Below are positions 8,929 through 16,590 of a DNA stretch of 64,000 nucleotides, one piece after another (the stretch's first letter is position 1; each line of letters starts with the position of its first letter). This stretch comes from an uncultured Sphingomonadaceae bacterium (lineage in GTDB: Bacteria > Pseudomonadota > Alphaproteobacteria > Sphingomonadales > Sphingomonadaceae). Below the pieces are notes generated by a model. It saw nothing but the letters and a program-made list of their open reading frames with translations, was not told the origin of the DNA and ran no database searches. Location: the NCBI GenBank assembly GCA_947493215.1, contig CANLQE010000002.1, forward strand, positions 124,001 to 188,000. The letters are read 5' to 3'. The translations under genes were made by a program, and so were the position numbers.

Positions 8929-9951
8929 CTATTCTTCTGGTGAGACATCCAAAATCATCTTGCCCTGATTACCGCCAGAGAACAGCTTCATGAAGGCATC
9001 ATAGCTATTCTCAATACCTTTTTCGATATCTTCATCATGCTTGATTTTGCCCTCGGCCAGCCATTGCCCCATTTGCGTAATGCCTTCGGGGAAACGCGGC
9101 GGATAATCGCGGACGAGGAAGCCCTTGATCGTCGCCTGACGCGAAATCAGATACCATAGATTGCGCGTGCCGACCGGTTCCGGGCTATTATATTCGCTGA
9201 TCAATCCGCACAGCACCATCCGGCCATATTCGTTGATCGAGGCGATCCCTGCATCCATGATTATGCCGCCGACATTTTCCCAGATAATATCGACACCGTC
9301 AGGTGCGGCTGTGGCAATTTCTGCCTCTAGCTGCGCCTGGGTTTTGCCGCGATAATCAATGGCTGCATCAAAGCCATAATCGTTGACAAGCTTCCCACAT
9401 TTGTCTGCGCCGCCTGCAATGCCGACAACCCGGCAGCCTTTGATCTTACCAATCTGGCCTACCAGCGAACCGACGGCTCCGGCTGCTCCGGTAACAAGCA
9501 GCGTTTCGCCTTCTTTGGGTTTGCCGTCATCGATCATACCGAAATAGGCGGTCATGCCGACGGCGCCCAATACCGAGAGGAAATTAGTTGCCGATGGTAC
9601 CAGCGATGCGTCGACCGGCGCGGTAAAGCCGCCTGCCTGCACAACCGAATATTCCTCCATCGCGGCAAGGCCCACAACCCACTGACCCTCCGGAAAGTCG
9701 GGATTTTTCGACGCATGAACCCGGCCCACAGCGCTCGCCGTTACCGCCGCGCCCAAGGCGATCGGCGGCATATAGCTTTCCGCATCACTCATCCAGCCGC
9801 GCTGGGCAGGATCGAGCGAGATATAATGGTTGCGGACGAGAAACGATCCATCTTCCAGTTCCGGCAAATCTTCTTCGACCAGCGCGAAATCGCTCGACTT
9901 GGGTTCTCCATCGGGACGACTGACGAGCGTGAACTTGCGGTTTTTGGTCAT
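8929..9951 (-). CDS. NADP-dependent medium-chain oxidoreductase (prostaglandin/curcumin reductase-like)
   Basis: 340 residues without the zinc ligands of alcohol dehydrogenases. N-terminal GroES-like domain with LDPAQRGWM, then a Rossmann domain with VTGAAGAVGSLVGQIGK and a VGIAGG turn; NVGG follows at ~residue 230. This matches the leukotriene B4 dehydrogenase/CurA group, which reduces alpha,beta-unsaturated C=C bonds with NADPH. ATG at 9951 follows GAGGA. It lies between an acyl-CoA dehydrogenase and the LEH-like gene in one operon. A paralogue is at 16591 and a more distant one at 40551. Confidence 0.88.
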   Translation of the reverse strand: MTKNRKFTLVSRPDGEPKSSDFALVEEDLPELEDGSFLVRNHYISLDPAQRGWMSDAESYMPPIALGAAVTASAVGRVHASKNPDFPEGQWVVGLAAMEEYSVVQAGGFTAPVDASLVPSATNFLSVLGAVGMTAYFGMIDDGKPKEGETLLVTGAAGAVGSLVGQIGKIKGCRVVGIAGGADKCGKLVNDYGFDAAIDYRGKTQAQLEAEIATAAPDGVDIIWENVGGIIMDAGIASINEYGRMVLCGLISEYNSPEPVGTRNLWYLISRQATIKGFLVRDYPPRFPEGITQMGQWLAEGKIKHDEDIEKGIENSYDAFMKLFSGGNQGKMILDVSPEE

Positions 9952-9964
9952 GATGTTCCTCTGT

Positions 9965-11128
9965 TTAAACCTGATGCGATTTCTTTATCTTCTTGGCTAG
10001 CGACCATTTGTGGACCTCGGTCGGACCGTCATAAACGCGGAAAGCGCGGACCTCGCGGAAGACCTGTTCGACCACCGTGTCCCGGCTCAGTCCTGTGCCG
10101 CCCATGACTTGGACGCATTTATCGGCAATGCGGAACAGGGCTTCGGACACAGCGACTTTCGCCATAGAGCTTTCGGTCGTGCCTATATCTCCGGTATCCA
10201 GAACCTTCGCGCACCAGTCGATCATCAGTTCGGCCTGTTTCAAGTCAATCTGATTTTCCGCTAGCATGAAACCAACGCCTTCATGATCAACAAGCGGTTT
10301 GCCAAAAGCCATCCGCTTGCAGGCATAATCGGTGGCGATTTCCTGCGCGCGATCACAACAACCAAGCCAACGCATACAATGGGTCAGCCTGGCCGGCGCA
10401 AGGCGCACCTGCGCATATTTGAAACCTTCGCCACTTTCACCGAGCATCTGGTCAGCCGGAACGCGCAAGTTATCGATATTCACCACCGAGTGGCTGCCGG
10501 GCATGGAGCTATCGATGGTATCAAGGACGCGTTCAATCGTGATCGCTGGATCCGGCAGATCGACAAGGAACATGCAGGCGCCATCGTCAGATTTTGCCAT
10601 AACAATCCCGACGGTCGCGCCTTTAGCGCCGGTGATGAAAGTCTTGCGGCCATTAATCACCCAATGATTGCCATCTGGCTTGGCCGTCGTCTGCATCATC
10701 ATGGGATCAGAACCAGCGCCATTTTCACTGGCCGGTTCGGTCATGAAAAAGGCCGAGCGGGTGGTGCCTTCGATCAGCGGTTTGAGGAAATGGTCTTTCT
10801 GTTCCGGCGATGCGCATTTGCCGAGCAGATACATATTGCCTTCGTCCGGGGCGAATGTGTTCACCGCCAGCGGACCGAGTGGAGACAGACCGGATTTACG
10901 CAACACCAAAGCGGTTTCAAGATGGGTTAAATGACTGCCATCGTCGCGAATATGCGGAGTAAGGACACCGGCTTCCCTCGCCAGAGCCCGCATTTCCTGA
11001 ACCAATTCATCGGTCGGTCCATGATCTTCACAGCGCGGGTCTTTTTCATAAGCGAAGATTTTGTCGCGGACGAAGCGTTCGACTTTGTCCGCAATTTCAC
11101 GGGCTTCGGCGCTGATTTCGTGGTTCAA
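9965..11128 (-). CDS. Acyl-CoA dehydrogenase
   Basis: 387 residues of the full acyl-CoA dehydrogenase fold: N-terminal helical domain, FAD-binding middle domain with FFMTEPASENGAGSD and WVINGRKTFITGA, and a C-terminal four-helix domain with QVMGGTGLSRDTVVEQ. Such flavoenzymes insert an alpha,beta double bond in an acyl-CoA and pass electrons to ETF. The start is TTG at 11128 with GAGGA at 6 bp spacing. Middle gene of the 12772-8523 operon, after the thiolase-like gene; a hairpin at 11155-11179 separates the two. The acyl group is unknown. Confidence 0.9.
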   Translation of the reverse strand: MNHEISAEAREIADKVERFVRDKIFAYEKDPRCEDHGPTDELVQEMRALAREAGVLTPHIRDDGSHLTHLETALVLRKSGLSPLGPLAVNTFAPDEGNMYLLGKCASPEQKDHFLKPLIEGTTRSAFFMTEPASENGAGSDPMMMQTTAKPDGNHWVINGRKTFITGAKGATVGIVMAKSDDGACMFLVDLPDPAITIERVLDTIDSSMPGSHSVVNIDNLRVPADQMLGESGEGFKYAQVRLAPARLTHCMRWLGCCDRAQEIATDYACKRMAFGKPLVDHEGVGFMLAENQIDLKQAELMIDWCAKVLDTGDIGTTESSMAKVAVSEALFRIADKCVQVMGGTGLSRDTVVEQVFREVRAFRVYDGPTEVHKWSLAKKIKKSHQV

Positions 11129-11154
11129 TGGTTTTCCTCAATAGTTATCACGAC

Positions 11155-11179
11155 GTGCTCCGCACTTGATGCGGAGCAC
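11155..11179. other. Intra-operon hairpin (9-bp perfect stem)
   Basis: GTGCTCCGC and GCGGAGCAC form a perfect 9-bp stem with a 7-nt loop in the 78-bp gap between the thiolase-like and acyl-CoA dehydrogenase genes. No U tract follows, so an mRNA processing/stability element or a dispersed repeat unit is as likely as an attenuator. Confidence 0.5.
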
Positions 11180-11206
11180 AAGCTCTCTAGGAAATAGGGC
11201 AAAAAC

Positions 11207-12352
11207 TCAACGCTGCAATATCGTCACAGCGGCCACACCGGGGGCGCCATAAACTTGCGTATAGGCGGTCTTCGGATCGCCCGGCACTTGGTGCTCACCG
11301 GCCGTGCCGCGCAATTGAATGACATTTTCATAGACTTGCCGCAGACCAGAAGCACCAATGGGTTCTCCGCAAGCTAGGCAACCACCATCGGTATTGACCG
11401 GCAGCGCGCCATTAATTTCCGTGCGCCCCTCGATCAGCCATTTTTCCTGATCACCATGCGGGCAGAAACCGTTCTCGGCCATATGCATAATCTCTGCTCC
11501 GGATTCCGTATCCTGAAGCTGAGCAACGTCAATATCTTCCGGCCCCATGCCAGCTTGTTCAAACGCCGCCTTGGCCGCCAGTTCGGTTGCAGTCCCACCG
11601 CGCTCATTATCTATCGAAGCGGCAAATACCTCAAACGATCCTGGCGGACGGGTGCGCATGACCGAGGTTTTCAGACGGATCATCGGTCCGCCCAATTCCT
11701 TGGCCTTTTTCTCGCTGGCAAGAATCAAGGCTACCGCGCCTTCAGCCGGAGAACAGAACATATATTTGTTGAGCGGATCGCTGATCAACGGGGCGTTCAT
11801 GATGGTTTCCAGATCAACCTCGCTACGCCGCCATGCGTGATCGGTCTTCGCGCCATTGCGGAAGGCTTTTTCAGAAACGCGTCCGAGTGCTTCGGTGCTC
11901 AAACCATTTTCATGCAGGTAGCGCATGATTTTCGCGCCGAAAAATTGCGTGGTCAGCATATAGCCCGCTTCACCATACCAGTTGGGCAAGCCATAAGCGG
12001 CCGGGTCAGCGTTAAACGCACCGCGGGGATGTTTGTCGAAACCGACCGCCATGCCCAGCTCATATTCACCCGACTTGATCGCGCTCGCCGCTGCATTAAG
12101 CGCCGAGCCACCGGTTGCGCAGCCGTTGGAGACATTGATAAACTGAATGCCGGTCAGACCGAGTTGCGACACCATGGTATCGGCTGCACCCGACGCACTG
12201 GAACCACCAAAGGCAAATTCGACATCTTCCCAGGCGATACTCGTATCAGCCAAAGCCTGTTTCACGGCATAGACGCCTTGATCCATGCCATCGAGGCCTT
12301 CTGTCCTACCGAAAGGGTGAATACCTGCGCCCACAATACATACGTCGCTCAT
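11207..12352 (-). CDS. SCP-x-type thiolase/lipid-transfer-like protein (possibly a retro-aldolase)
   Basis: 381 residues with the thiolase fold. The nucleophile-site Cys78 is in VSNGCATGG. The position of the usual catalytic His (GHP) reads CGEPIGASG, with Glu330, and the C-terminal catalytic Cys motif is replaced by VYGAPGVAAV. Classical thiolysis therefore looks doubtful. In steroid side-chain pathways, thiolase homologues paired with a DUF35 protein can act as retro-aldolases (Ltp2 type), and the next gene upstream is a DUF35 protein. That pairing is established for the family; the activity here is inferred. ATG at 12352 with GAGGAG upstream. Confidence 0.85.
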   Translation of the reverse strand: MSDVCIVGAGIHPFGRTEGLDGMDQGVYAVKQALADTSIAWEDVEFAFGGSSASGAADTMVSQLGLTGIQFINVSNGCATGGSALNAAASAIKSGEYELGMAVGFDKHPRGAFNADPAAYGLPNWYGEAGYMLTTQFFGAKIMRYLHENGLSTEALGRVSEKAFRNGAKTDHAWRRSEVDLETIMNAPLISDPLNKYMFCSPAEGAVALILASEKKAKELGGPMIRLKTSVMRTRPPGSFEVFAASIDNERGGTATELAAKAAFEQAGMGPEDIDVAQLQDTESGAEIMHMAENGFCPHGDQEKWLIEGRTEINGALPVNTDGGCLACGEPIGASGLRQVYENVIQLRGTAGEHQVPGDPKTAYTQVYGAPGVAAVTILQR

Positions 12353-12364
12353 CTCAATATCTCC

Positions 12365-12772
12365 TCAAACCGGCTGGAAAGCGTGAATCATAATTTGTTG
12401 ATCGGCTGGTGCGTCCGGGTCCAGCGGTATGGCGGTGAACTCCACCTCCATGCCGATTTTAACATCTTCCGGTTCAACACCGGTCAGCCGCGATTCCACC
12501 ATCGTCTGGCCCGGCAGCGAAACATAAGCCACAACATAGGGCTTGAAATTTACCGGATCGGCAGGCCCTGCATAAGGCGTTTTCGGTGGAAAGCGTTGCA
12601 CGGTATAAGTCCAAACGGTGCCTCGCGTGGCAAGAGCTATCGGCTCAATATTATCATTGGGTGTCAGCGGCAGCGGGAAGAATATCTGACCCGTCTGCTT
12701 GTTCCGTGCGCCGACCAAGGCGGTCATATTGTCATCTGTAAACAGATTATCTGCGATTGGCTGTGCGCCCAT
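12365..12772 (-). CDS. DUF35 OB-fold protein, partner of the thiolase-like protein
   Basis: 135 residues: short N-terminal region where DUF35 proteins normally carry a zinc ribbon, then an OB fold (WTYTVQRF ... PYVVAYVSLP ... IGMEVEF). The protein has no cysteine at all, so the rubredoxin-like zinc site is lost. DUF35 partners bind acyl-CoA or stabilise SCP-x-type thiolases and aldolases. Start ATG at 12772 with AAGGAGAG; the open frame extends further but without a ribosome site. First gene of the operon running to 8523. Candidate operator site B lies 52 bp upstream. Confidence 0.85.
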   Translation of the reverse strand: MGAQPIADNLFTDDNMTALVGARNKQTGQIFFPLPLTPNDNIEPIALATRGTVWTYTVQRFPPKTPYAGPADPVNFKPYVVAYVSLPGQTMVESRLTGVEPEDVKIGMEVEFTAIPLDPDAPADQQIMIHAFQPV

Positions 12773-12823
12773 TCGCCCTCTCCTTTTTCCTGTGCTTTCA
12801 TTAGGCCAAAGCCCGTCCGCCAA

Positions 12824-12845
12824 TAACTGCCAAAACGGCTAGTTA
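12824..12845. promoter_or_regulatory. Candidate operator, site B (best-formed copy)
   Basis: The core AACTGCCAAAACGGCTAGTT is an imperfect inverted repeat (arms TAACTGCC and TAACTAGCC, 5-bp spacer) 52 bp upstream of the DUF35 start. Read on the opposite strand, site E at 28640 matches it at 16 of 19 positions. A promoter-proximal activator or repressor site is inferred. Confidence 0.5.
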
Positions 12846-12866
12846 GATATTTGATAGTCGGCCCAC

Positions 12867-13637
12867 TTAATAGCCAGGATGCACCGCGAGCATGCCGCCG
12901 TCCACCAGCAGATCGCTGCCGGTCACAAAACCGGCATCGTCGCTCGCCAGATAGACCGCTGCTCCGGCCAGATCGGCGCCCTGCCCCATCCGGTTCATGG
13001 GCGACATCGCGGCAACCCGATCATATATATCGGGCACAAACTCTTTGGCCGCATCAATAATCCCCGTGTGGGTTCCCCCCGGAACGATGTTATTGCAGCG
13101 AATATTATGTCCTTGTTGCGCGCAATGCACTGCTACGGACCGGGTCAGCATGCGCACCGCGCTTTTCGAAGCGGTATAGGTCACGTCTCCCGGCAGGGCT
13201 GCAAAGGCCGACGTCGAGGCAATATTGATGATAGACCCCGACGATCCACCGGGGTTTTGCTTCATAGCTTTGATCGCGGTTTGACAGCCAAGCATCACGC
13301 CGGTCAGGTTGATACCGAGCAAATGGTGCCAGCTTTCCAGATCAATATCCTCAATCGATTTTGCTGCGACGATTCCGGCATTGTTGACGAGGGTATCCAG
13401 ACGTCCAAATTCTGATTGCGCCTTGGTGATAACGGCCTGCCAGCCTTCTTCCGTTGCAACATCCTGCTCTATGAAAAGCGCGCCAGCTTCGTCCGCGACC
13501 GATTGACCCAGTTCAACTTGAACATCCGTTGAGAGCACCTTCGCGCCTTCTTCGACAAAGCGTTTCACCATCGCCGCGCCAATGCCACTGGCACCACCCG
13601 TGATAATCGCTGTTTTTCCCTGCAACCGGTCCGTCAT
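12867..13637 (-). CDS. SDR family oxidoreductase
   Basis: 256 residues of classical SDR: MTDRLQGKTAIITGG, GGASGIG nucleotide motif, NNAGIVA, catalytic Ser in IASTSAFA, YTASK, and VTGSDLLVDGG near the C-terminus. An Asp (STDVQ) at the end of the second strand predicts NAD preference. ATG at 13637 with GAGGAG upstream. It is divergent from the ketosteroid isomerase gene, so a 3-hydroxysteroid dehydrogenase acting just before the isomerase is an attractive but unproven idea. The 92-bp gap between them holds the inverted repeat CCCTA-N6-TAGGG. Confidence 0.88.
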   Translation of the reverse strand: MTDRLQGKTAIITGGASGIGAAMVKRFVEEGAKVLSTDVQVELGQSVADEAGALFIEQDVATEEGWQAVITKAQSEFGRLDTLVNNAGIVAAKSIEDIDLESWHHLLGINLTGVMLGCQTAIKAMKQNPGGSSGSIINIASTSAFAALPGDVTYTASKSAVRMLTRSVAVHCAQQGHNIRCNNIVPGGTHTGIIDAAKEFVPDIYDRVAAMSPMNRMGQGADLAGAAVYLASDDAGFVTGSDLLVDGGMLAVHPGY

Positions 13638-13729
13638 GTCATTTCTCCTCAAACCCTATCAAATTAGGGAGACGCCTGTGCATGCTATGCGCCTCTATTA
13701 TTCATGTCATTCTTCAGAAAGGAAGCCCG

Positions 13730-14110
13730 ATGCCAACGCCCGAACATATGACCGAGATCGTCAACCGCTATATGGCGGCGATTAATGACGGTGACATGCA
13801 CGCGGTCATGGATCTTTATTCCGACAATGCCGCGGTGGAAGATCCGGCCGGTACAGAGCCGAAGACAGGAGCCGATATCCTGAGCTTTTACCAAAACGCA
13901 TTTTCTGGCGGTGCGAAAGTCGAACTGACCGATAATATCAGAATAAGCGCTAAGACCGCGGCATTCGCCTTTCGCGCTGATATCGGTCAACCCGATGGCA
14001 AGCTGCTTACCGTCGAAGTGATTGACGTTTTTGAATTTGATGATGCGGGTAAAGTTGAAAAAATGACGGCTCATTTCGGTCCATCCAATATCACGATGAG
14101 CGATGGTTAG
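13730..14110 (+). CDS. ksi: Ketosteroid (delta5-3-ketosteroid) isomerase-like protein
   Basis: 126 residues that align without gaps in the N-terminal half to the classical bacterial 3-oxo-delta5-steroid isomerase pattern: TPEHM near the start, Tyr14 (VNRYM), Asp38 (VEDP) and Asp99 (VIDVF), the exact three catalytic positions. The family moves a C5-C6 double bond into conjugation with the C3 ketone. Start ATG at 13730 with AAAGGAAG at 5 bp spacing. Divergent from an SDR and tail to tail with an acyl-CoA dehydrogenase. This is the best single clue that block 2 handles steroids. A related polycyclic enone as substrate remains possible. Confidence 0.85.
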   Translation: MPTPEHMTEIVNRYMAAINDGDMHAVMDLYSDNAAVEDPAGTEPKTGADILSFYQNAFSGGAKVELTDNIRISAKTAAFAFRADIGQPDGKLLTVEVIDVFEFDDAGKVEKMTAHFGPSNITMSDG

Positions 14111-14126
14111 GCCGCCGATCAACCGT

Positions 14127-15266
14127 TCAATAGCCGGAGCGTTTTGCTAGTCGGTCCGCATGGAAACCGGCATCGCCGAACATCTGTTGGGCGACATGGA
14201 CACGCTTGAAATAGAGCCCGACATCATATTCGTCGGTCACACCGATACCGCCGTGCATCTGGATCGCTTCCTGGGTGGATAGCTGCGCGGTCATACCCGA
14301 TTTCGCTTTCGCCATCGAACAGGTGGCAGAGGCACTTTCAAAATCATCGTCGAGCAATTGTAGCGATTTCAGAACCGCCGATTTGGTCATCTCTATCTCA
14401 GTAGCGAGATGCGCGGCGCGATGCTGCAAGCCTTGGAACGACCCAATTTTCTGACCAAATTGCTCCCGCTCTTTCAGATAGTCCGTAGTAATTGCAAAGG
14501 CCCGCTGCGAAGAACCAGACATTTCCGCGCCTAATACAGCACGCCCCGCCGATAATATGCCCTCGAGCGCTTCATAGCCGCCGTCCACTTCACCCAATAT
14601 GTCATCGCCAGTGACCTCCAGGCCATCGACCTTGATATTGGCTGCATTACGGCTGTCGATCATCGGCGTGTGGGTGCGTTCAATCGCAGCAGCGTCAGCA
14701 TCCACCAGAAATAATGTGATCCCCGATGGGTCATGGGCCTCGCCCGACGTGCGAGCGGCAATAATCAACTTGTTCGCGACATGACCGTCAGCGACGAACG
14801 TTTTGGAGCCTGACAATATATAGCCATTACCATGGGATTTGGCAGAAAATTCGATATGTTCGGGACGGTGACGCGGCCCTTCATCAACAGCCAGTGCAAA
14901 TAAAGCTGTGCCATCACAAATGGCTCCGAGATTCTGATCCTTCTGTTTCGCCGTGCCGTAACGCTGAACAGCGGTTGCGCCCAGTACCGATGTCGAGAAA
15001 AACGGCGAAGCGGTTAGATTCCGGCCCATTTGTTCAGCCAGGACACCTGCCCCGACATAGCCAAATCCACTGCCGCCAAATTCCTCATCAACAATGATGC
15101 CTGCCCATCCCATGGCCGCCATTTCGTGCCATAGATCACGGGAGAAACCGTCTGGATTCTTGCTGTCTCTAATCTCTCGAAACGCAGCGACAGGCGCATT
15201 TTCGTCCAAAAACCCGTGCGCCGCATCTTGCAGCATTTCTTGTTCTTCGGTGAGAATAAGGGACAT
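14127..15266 (-). CDS. Acyl-CoA dehydrogenase, small partner
   Basis: 379 residues. FAD-domain features include LSGSKTFVADGHVANK, and the C-terminal domain reads MHGGIGVTDEYDVGLYFKR. The preceding gene (15282-16493) is a second, different acyl-CoA dehydrogenase, 15 bp upstream and co-directional. Adjacent dissimilar pairs of this kind form alpha2beta2 enzymes in steroid side-chain degradation (ChsE1-ChsE2 type), where FAD and substrate sites are shared between subunits. That is established for the mycobacterial pairs and inferred here. ATG at 15266. Confidence 0.88.
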   Translation of the reverse strand: MSLILTEEQEMLQDAAHGFLDENAPVAAFREIRDSKNPDGFSRDLWHEMAAMGWAGIIVDEEFGGSGFGYVGAGVLAEQMGRNLTASPFFSTSVLGATAVQRYGTAKQKDQNLGAICDGTALFALAVDEGPRHRPEHIEFSAKSHGNGYILSGSKTFVADGHVANKLIIAARTSGEAHDPSGITLFLVDADAAAIERTHTPMIDSRNAANIKVDGLEVTGDDILGEVDGGYEALEGILSAGRAVLGAEMSGSSQRAFAITTDYLKEREQFGQKIGSFQGLQHRAAHLATEIEMTKSAVLKSLQLLDDDFESASATCSMAKAKSGMTAQLSTQEAIQMHGGIGVTDEYDVGLYFKRVHVAQQMFGDAGFHADRLAKRSGY

Positions 15267-15281
15267 GTCGCTCTCGCCTAT

Positions 15282-16493
15282 CTATGCGCTGGGAAGTTCC
15301 AAGACACGCTTGGAAATAATGTTGAGCTGAACTTCGGTCGTCCCGCCGAGTATCGAATAAGCGCGATTATAAAGCCAGGTATTGGCAAGACTGTCATATT
15401 CGATGCCATCCGGGCCAATGGTCGCAGCATCGGTACCGCCAATATCCATCCGCAGCTCGCTACCCTTTTTGGTTAACTCAGACGCCGCATATTTCAGCAT
15501 CGATGATTTTGCGCCCAAGCCATTGCCAGCATTGGCTTCATCATTCATCCGTTCCACGGTCAATGTATAGGCCCAGTCATCAATTTCGGCCTGCGCGATT
15601 TTTTGCCGCAAGGCCGGATCATCCAACCGGCCCGTAAGGTCCAAACCGATTTCTTCTGCAGCATAGCCGCCCAGATTTTCAGGCCCCTTGGAACCACGCA
15701 GCGGCGACATAGTCCCCAACATTCCGCGTTCGTGAACGAGCAGATTTTTCGCCACATCCCAGCCCCGATTCACCTCTCCGACCACTGATAAATTGCCTTC
15801 GCCATAGGCTTTGGGCACTTTGACATCGTCAAAGAACGTCTCGCAAAACGGGGAATGACCAGAGATCAAGATGATCGGCTTCACGCTAATCCCTTCACTC
15901 GCCATATCGATCAATATGAACGTAATGCCCTTATGCTTGGGCGCGTCAAAATCGGTGCGGACCAGACAGAATATCCAGTCGGAAATATCGGCGTTGGACG
16001 TCCAGATTTTCTGGCCATTGATAAGCCAGTGGTCGCCTTTGTCCTCACATTTGGTTTTGAGTGACGCCAGATCAGAACCAGCGCCCGGTTCGGAATAGCC
16101 CTGGCACCAGCGAATTTGACCACGGGCGATACCCCCAAGATGCTGGAGTTTTTGTTCATGGGTGCCATAGGCTAGCAAAGCGGGGCCCAACATCGAGATA
16201 CCGAAATTGCTGAGCGGCTTGCGCGCATTGATCCGATCACGTTCTTCGGTGAGGATTTTCGCTTGGTCCGCTGTTAATCCAGCACCGCCATATTCCTTGG
16301 GCCAGGTCGGGACTGTATAGCCTTTTTCCAAAGCCGCTTCGAACCAGCGTTTCTGAGCATCGGACTGGAACTCCCATTGGCGCCCACCCCAGCATTGATT
16401 CTCTGCCGTAATATCGCCATCACGCATTTCCTCGGGGCAGTTTTCTGCTAACCAAGCCCGTGTTTCAGCGCGAAATTGCTCCAGATCGCTCAT
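15282..16493 (-). CDS. Acyl-CoA dehydrogenase, large partner
   Basis: 403 residues: N-terminal acyl-CoA dehydrogenase domain (ETRAWLAENCPEEM), middle domain with CQGYSEPGAGSDLASLKT and WLINGQKIWTSNA, and C-terminal SILGGTTEVQLNIISKR. ATG at 16493 with GAGAGGG upstream. It begins a two-gene unit with the smaller partner at 14127. The long N-terminal segment and the pairing resemble FadE-type subunits of heterotetrameric dehydrogenases acting on CoA esters of bulky substrates. The upstream gap to the medium-chain reductase holds an 8-bp inverted repeat. Confidence 0.88.
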   Translation of the reverse strand: MSDLEQFRAETRAWLAENCPEEMRDGDITAENQCWGGRQWEFQSDAQKRWFEAALEKGYTVPTWPKEYGGAGLTADQAKILTEERDRINARKPLSNFGISMLGPALLAYGTHEQKLQHLGGIARGQIRWCQGYSEPGAGSDLASLKTKCEDKGDHWLINGQKIWTSNADISDWIFCLVRTDFDAPKHKGITFILIDMASEGISVKPIILISGHSPFCETFFDDVKVPKAYGEGNLSVVGEVNRGWDVAKNLLVHERGMLGTMSPLRGSKGPENLGGYAAEEIGLDLTGRLDDPALRQKIAQAEIDDWAYTLTVERMNDEANAGNGLGAKSSMLKYAASELTKKGSELRMDIGGTDAATIGPDGIEYDSLANTWLYNRAYSILGGTTEVQLNIISKRVLELPSA

Positions 16494-16536
16494 ATTTTCC
16501 CTCTCGTAATTAAACCGTCATATTGCAGACGACTAA

Positions 16537-16581
16537 GGGCTGGCACTACGCAAATAGTTAGCACAAGGCGTCAGCCAGCCC
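16537..16581. other. Inverted repeat between reductase and dehydrogenase genes
   Basis: GGGCTGGC (16537-16544) and GCCAGCCC (16574-16581) are perfect 8-bp arms 29 bp apart, just past the 16591 stop and before the 16493 start. No U tract follows on the minus strand. It may be a weak terminator for the reductase gene or two operator half-sites. Confidence 0.4.
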
Positions 16582-16590
16582 GATAAACTA

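Noticed and set aside
12365-12826. 456-codon plus-strand frame over the thiolase and DUF35 genes
   Set aside because: No recognisable motif; the opposite strand carries two well-supported genes.
13650-13690. CCCTA-N6-TAGGG repeat between SDR and isomerase genes as an operator
   Set aside because: Short arms and no second copy in the window.
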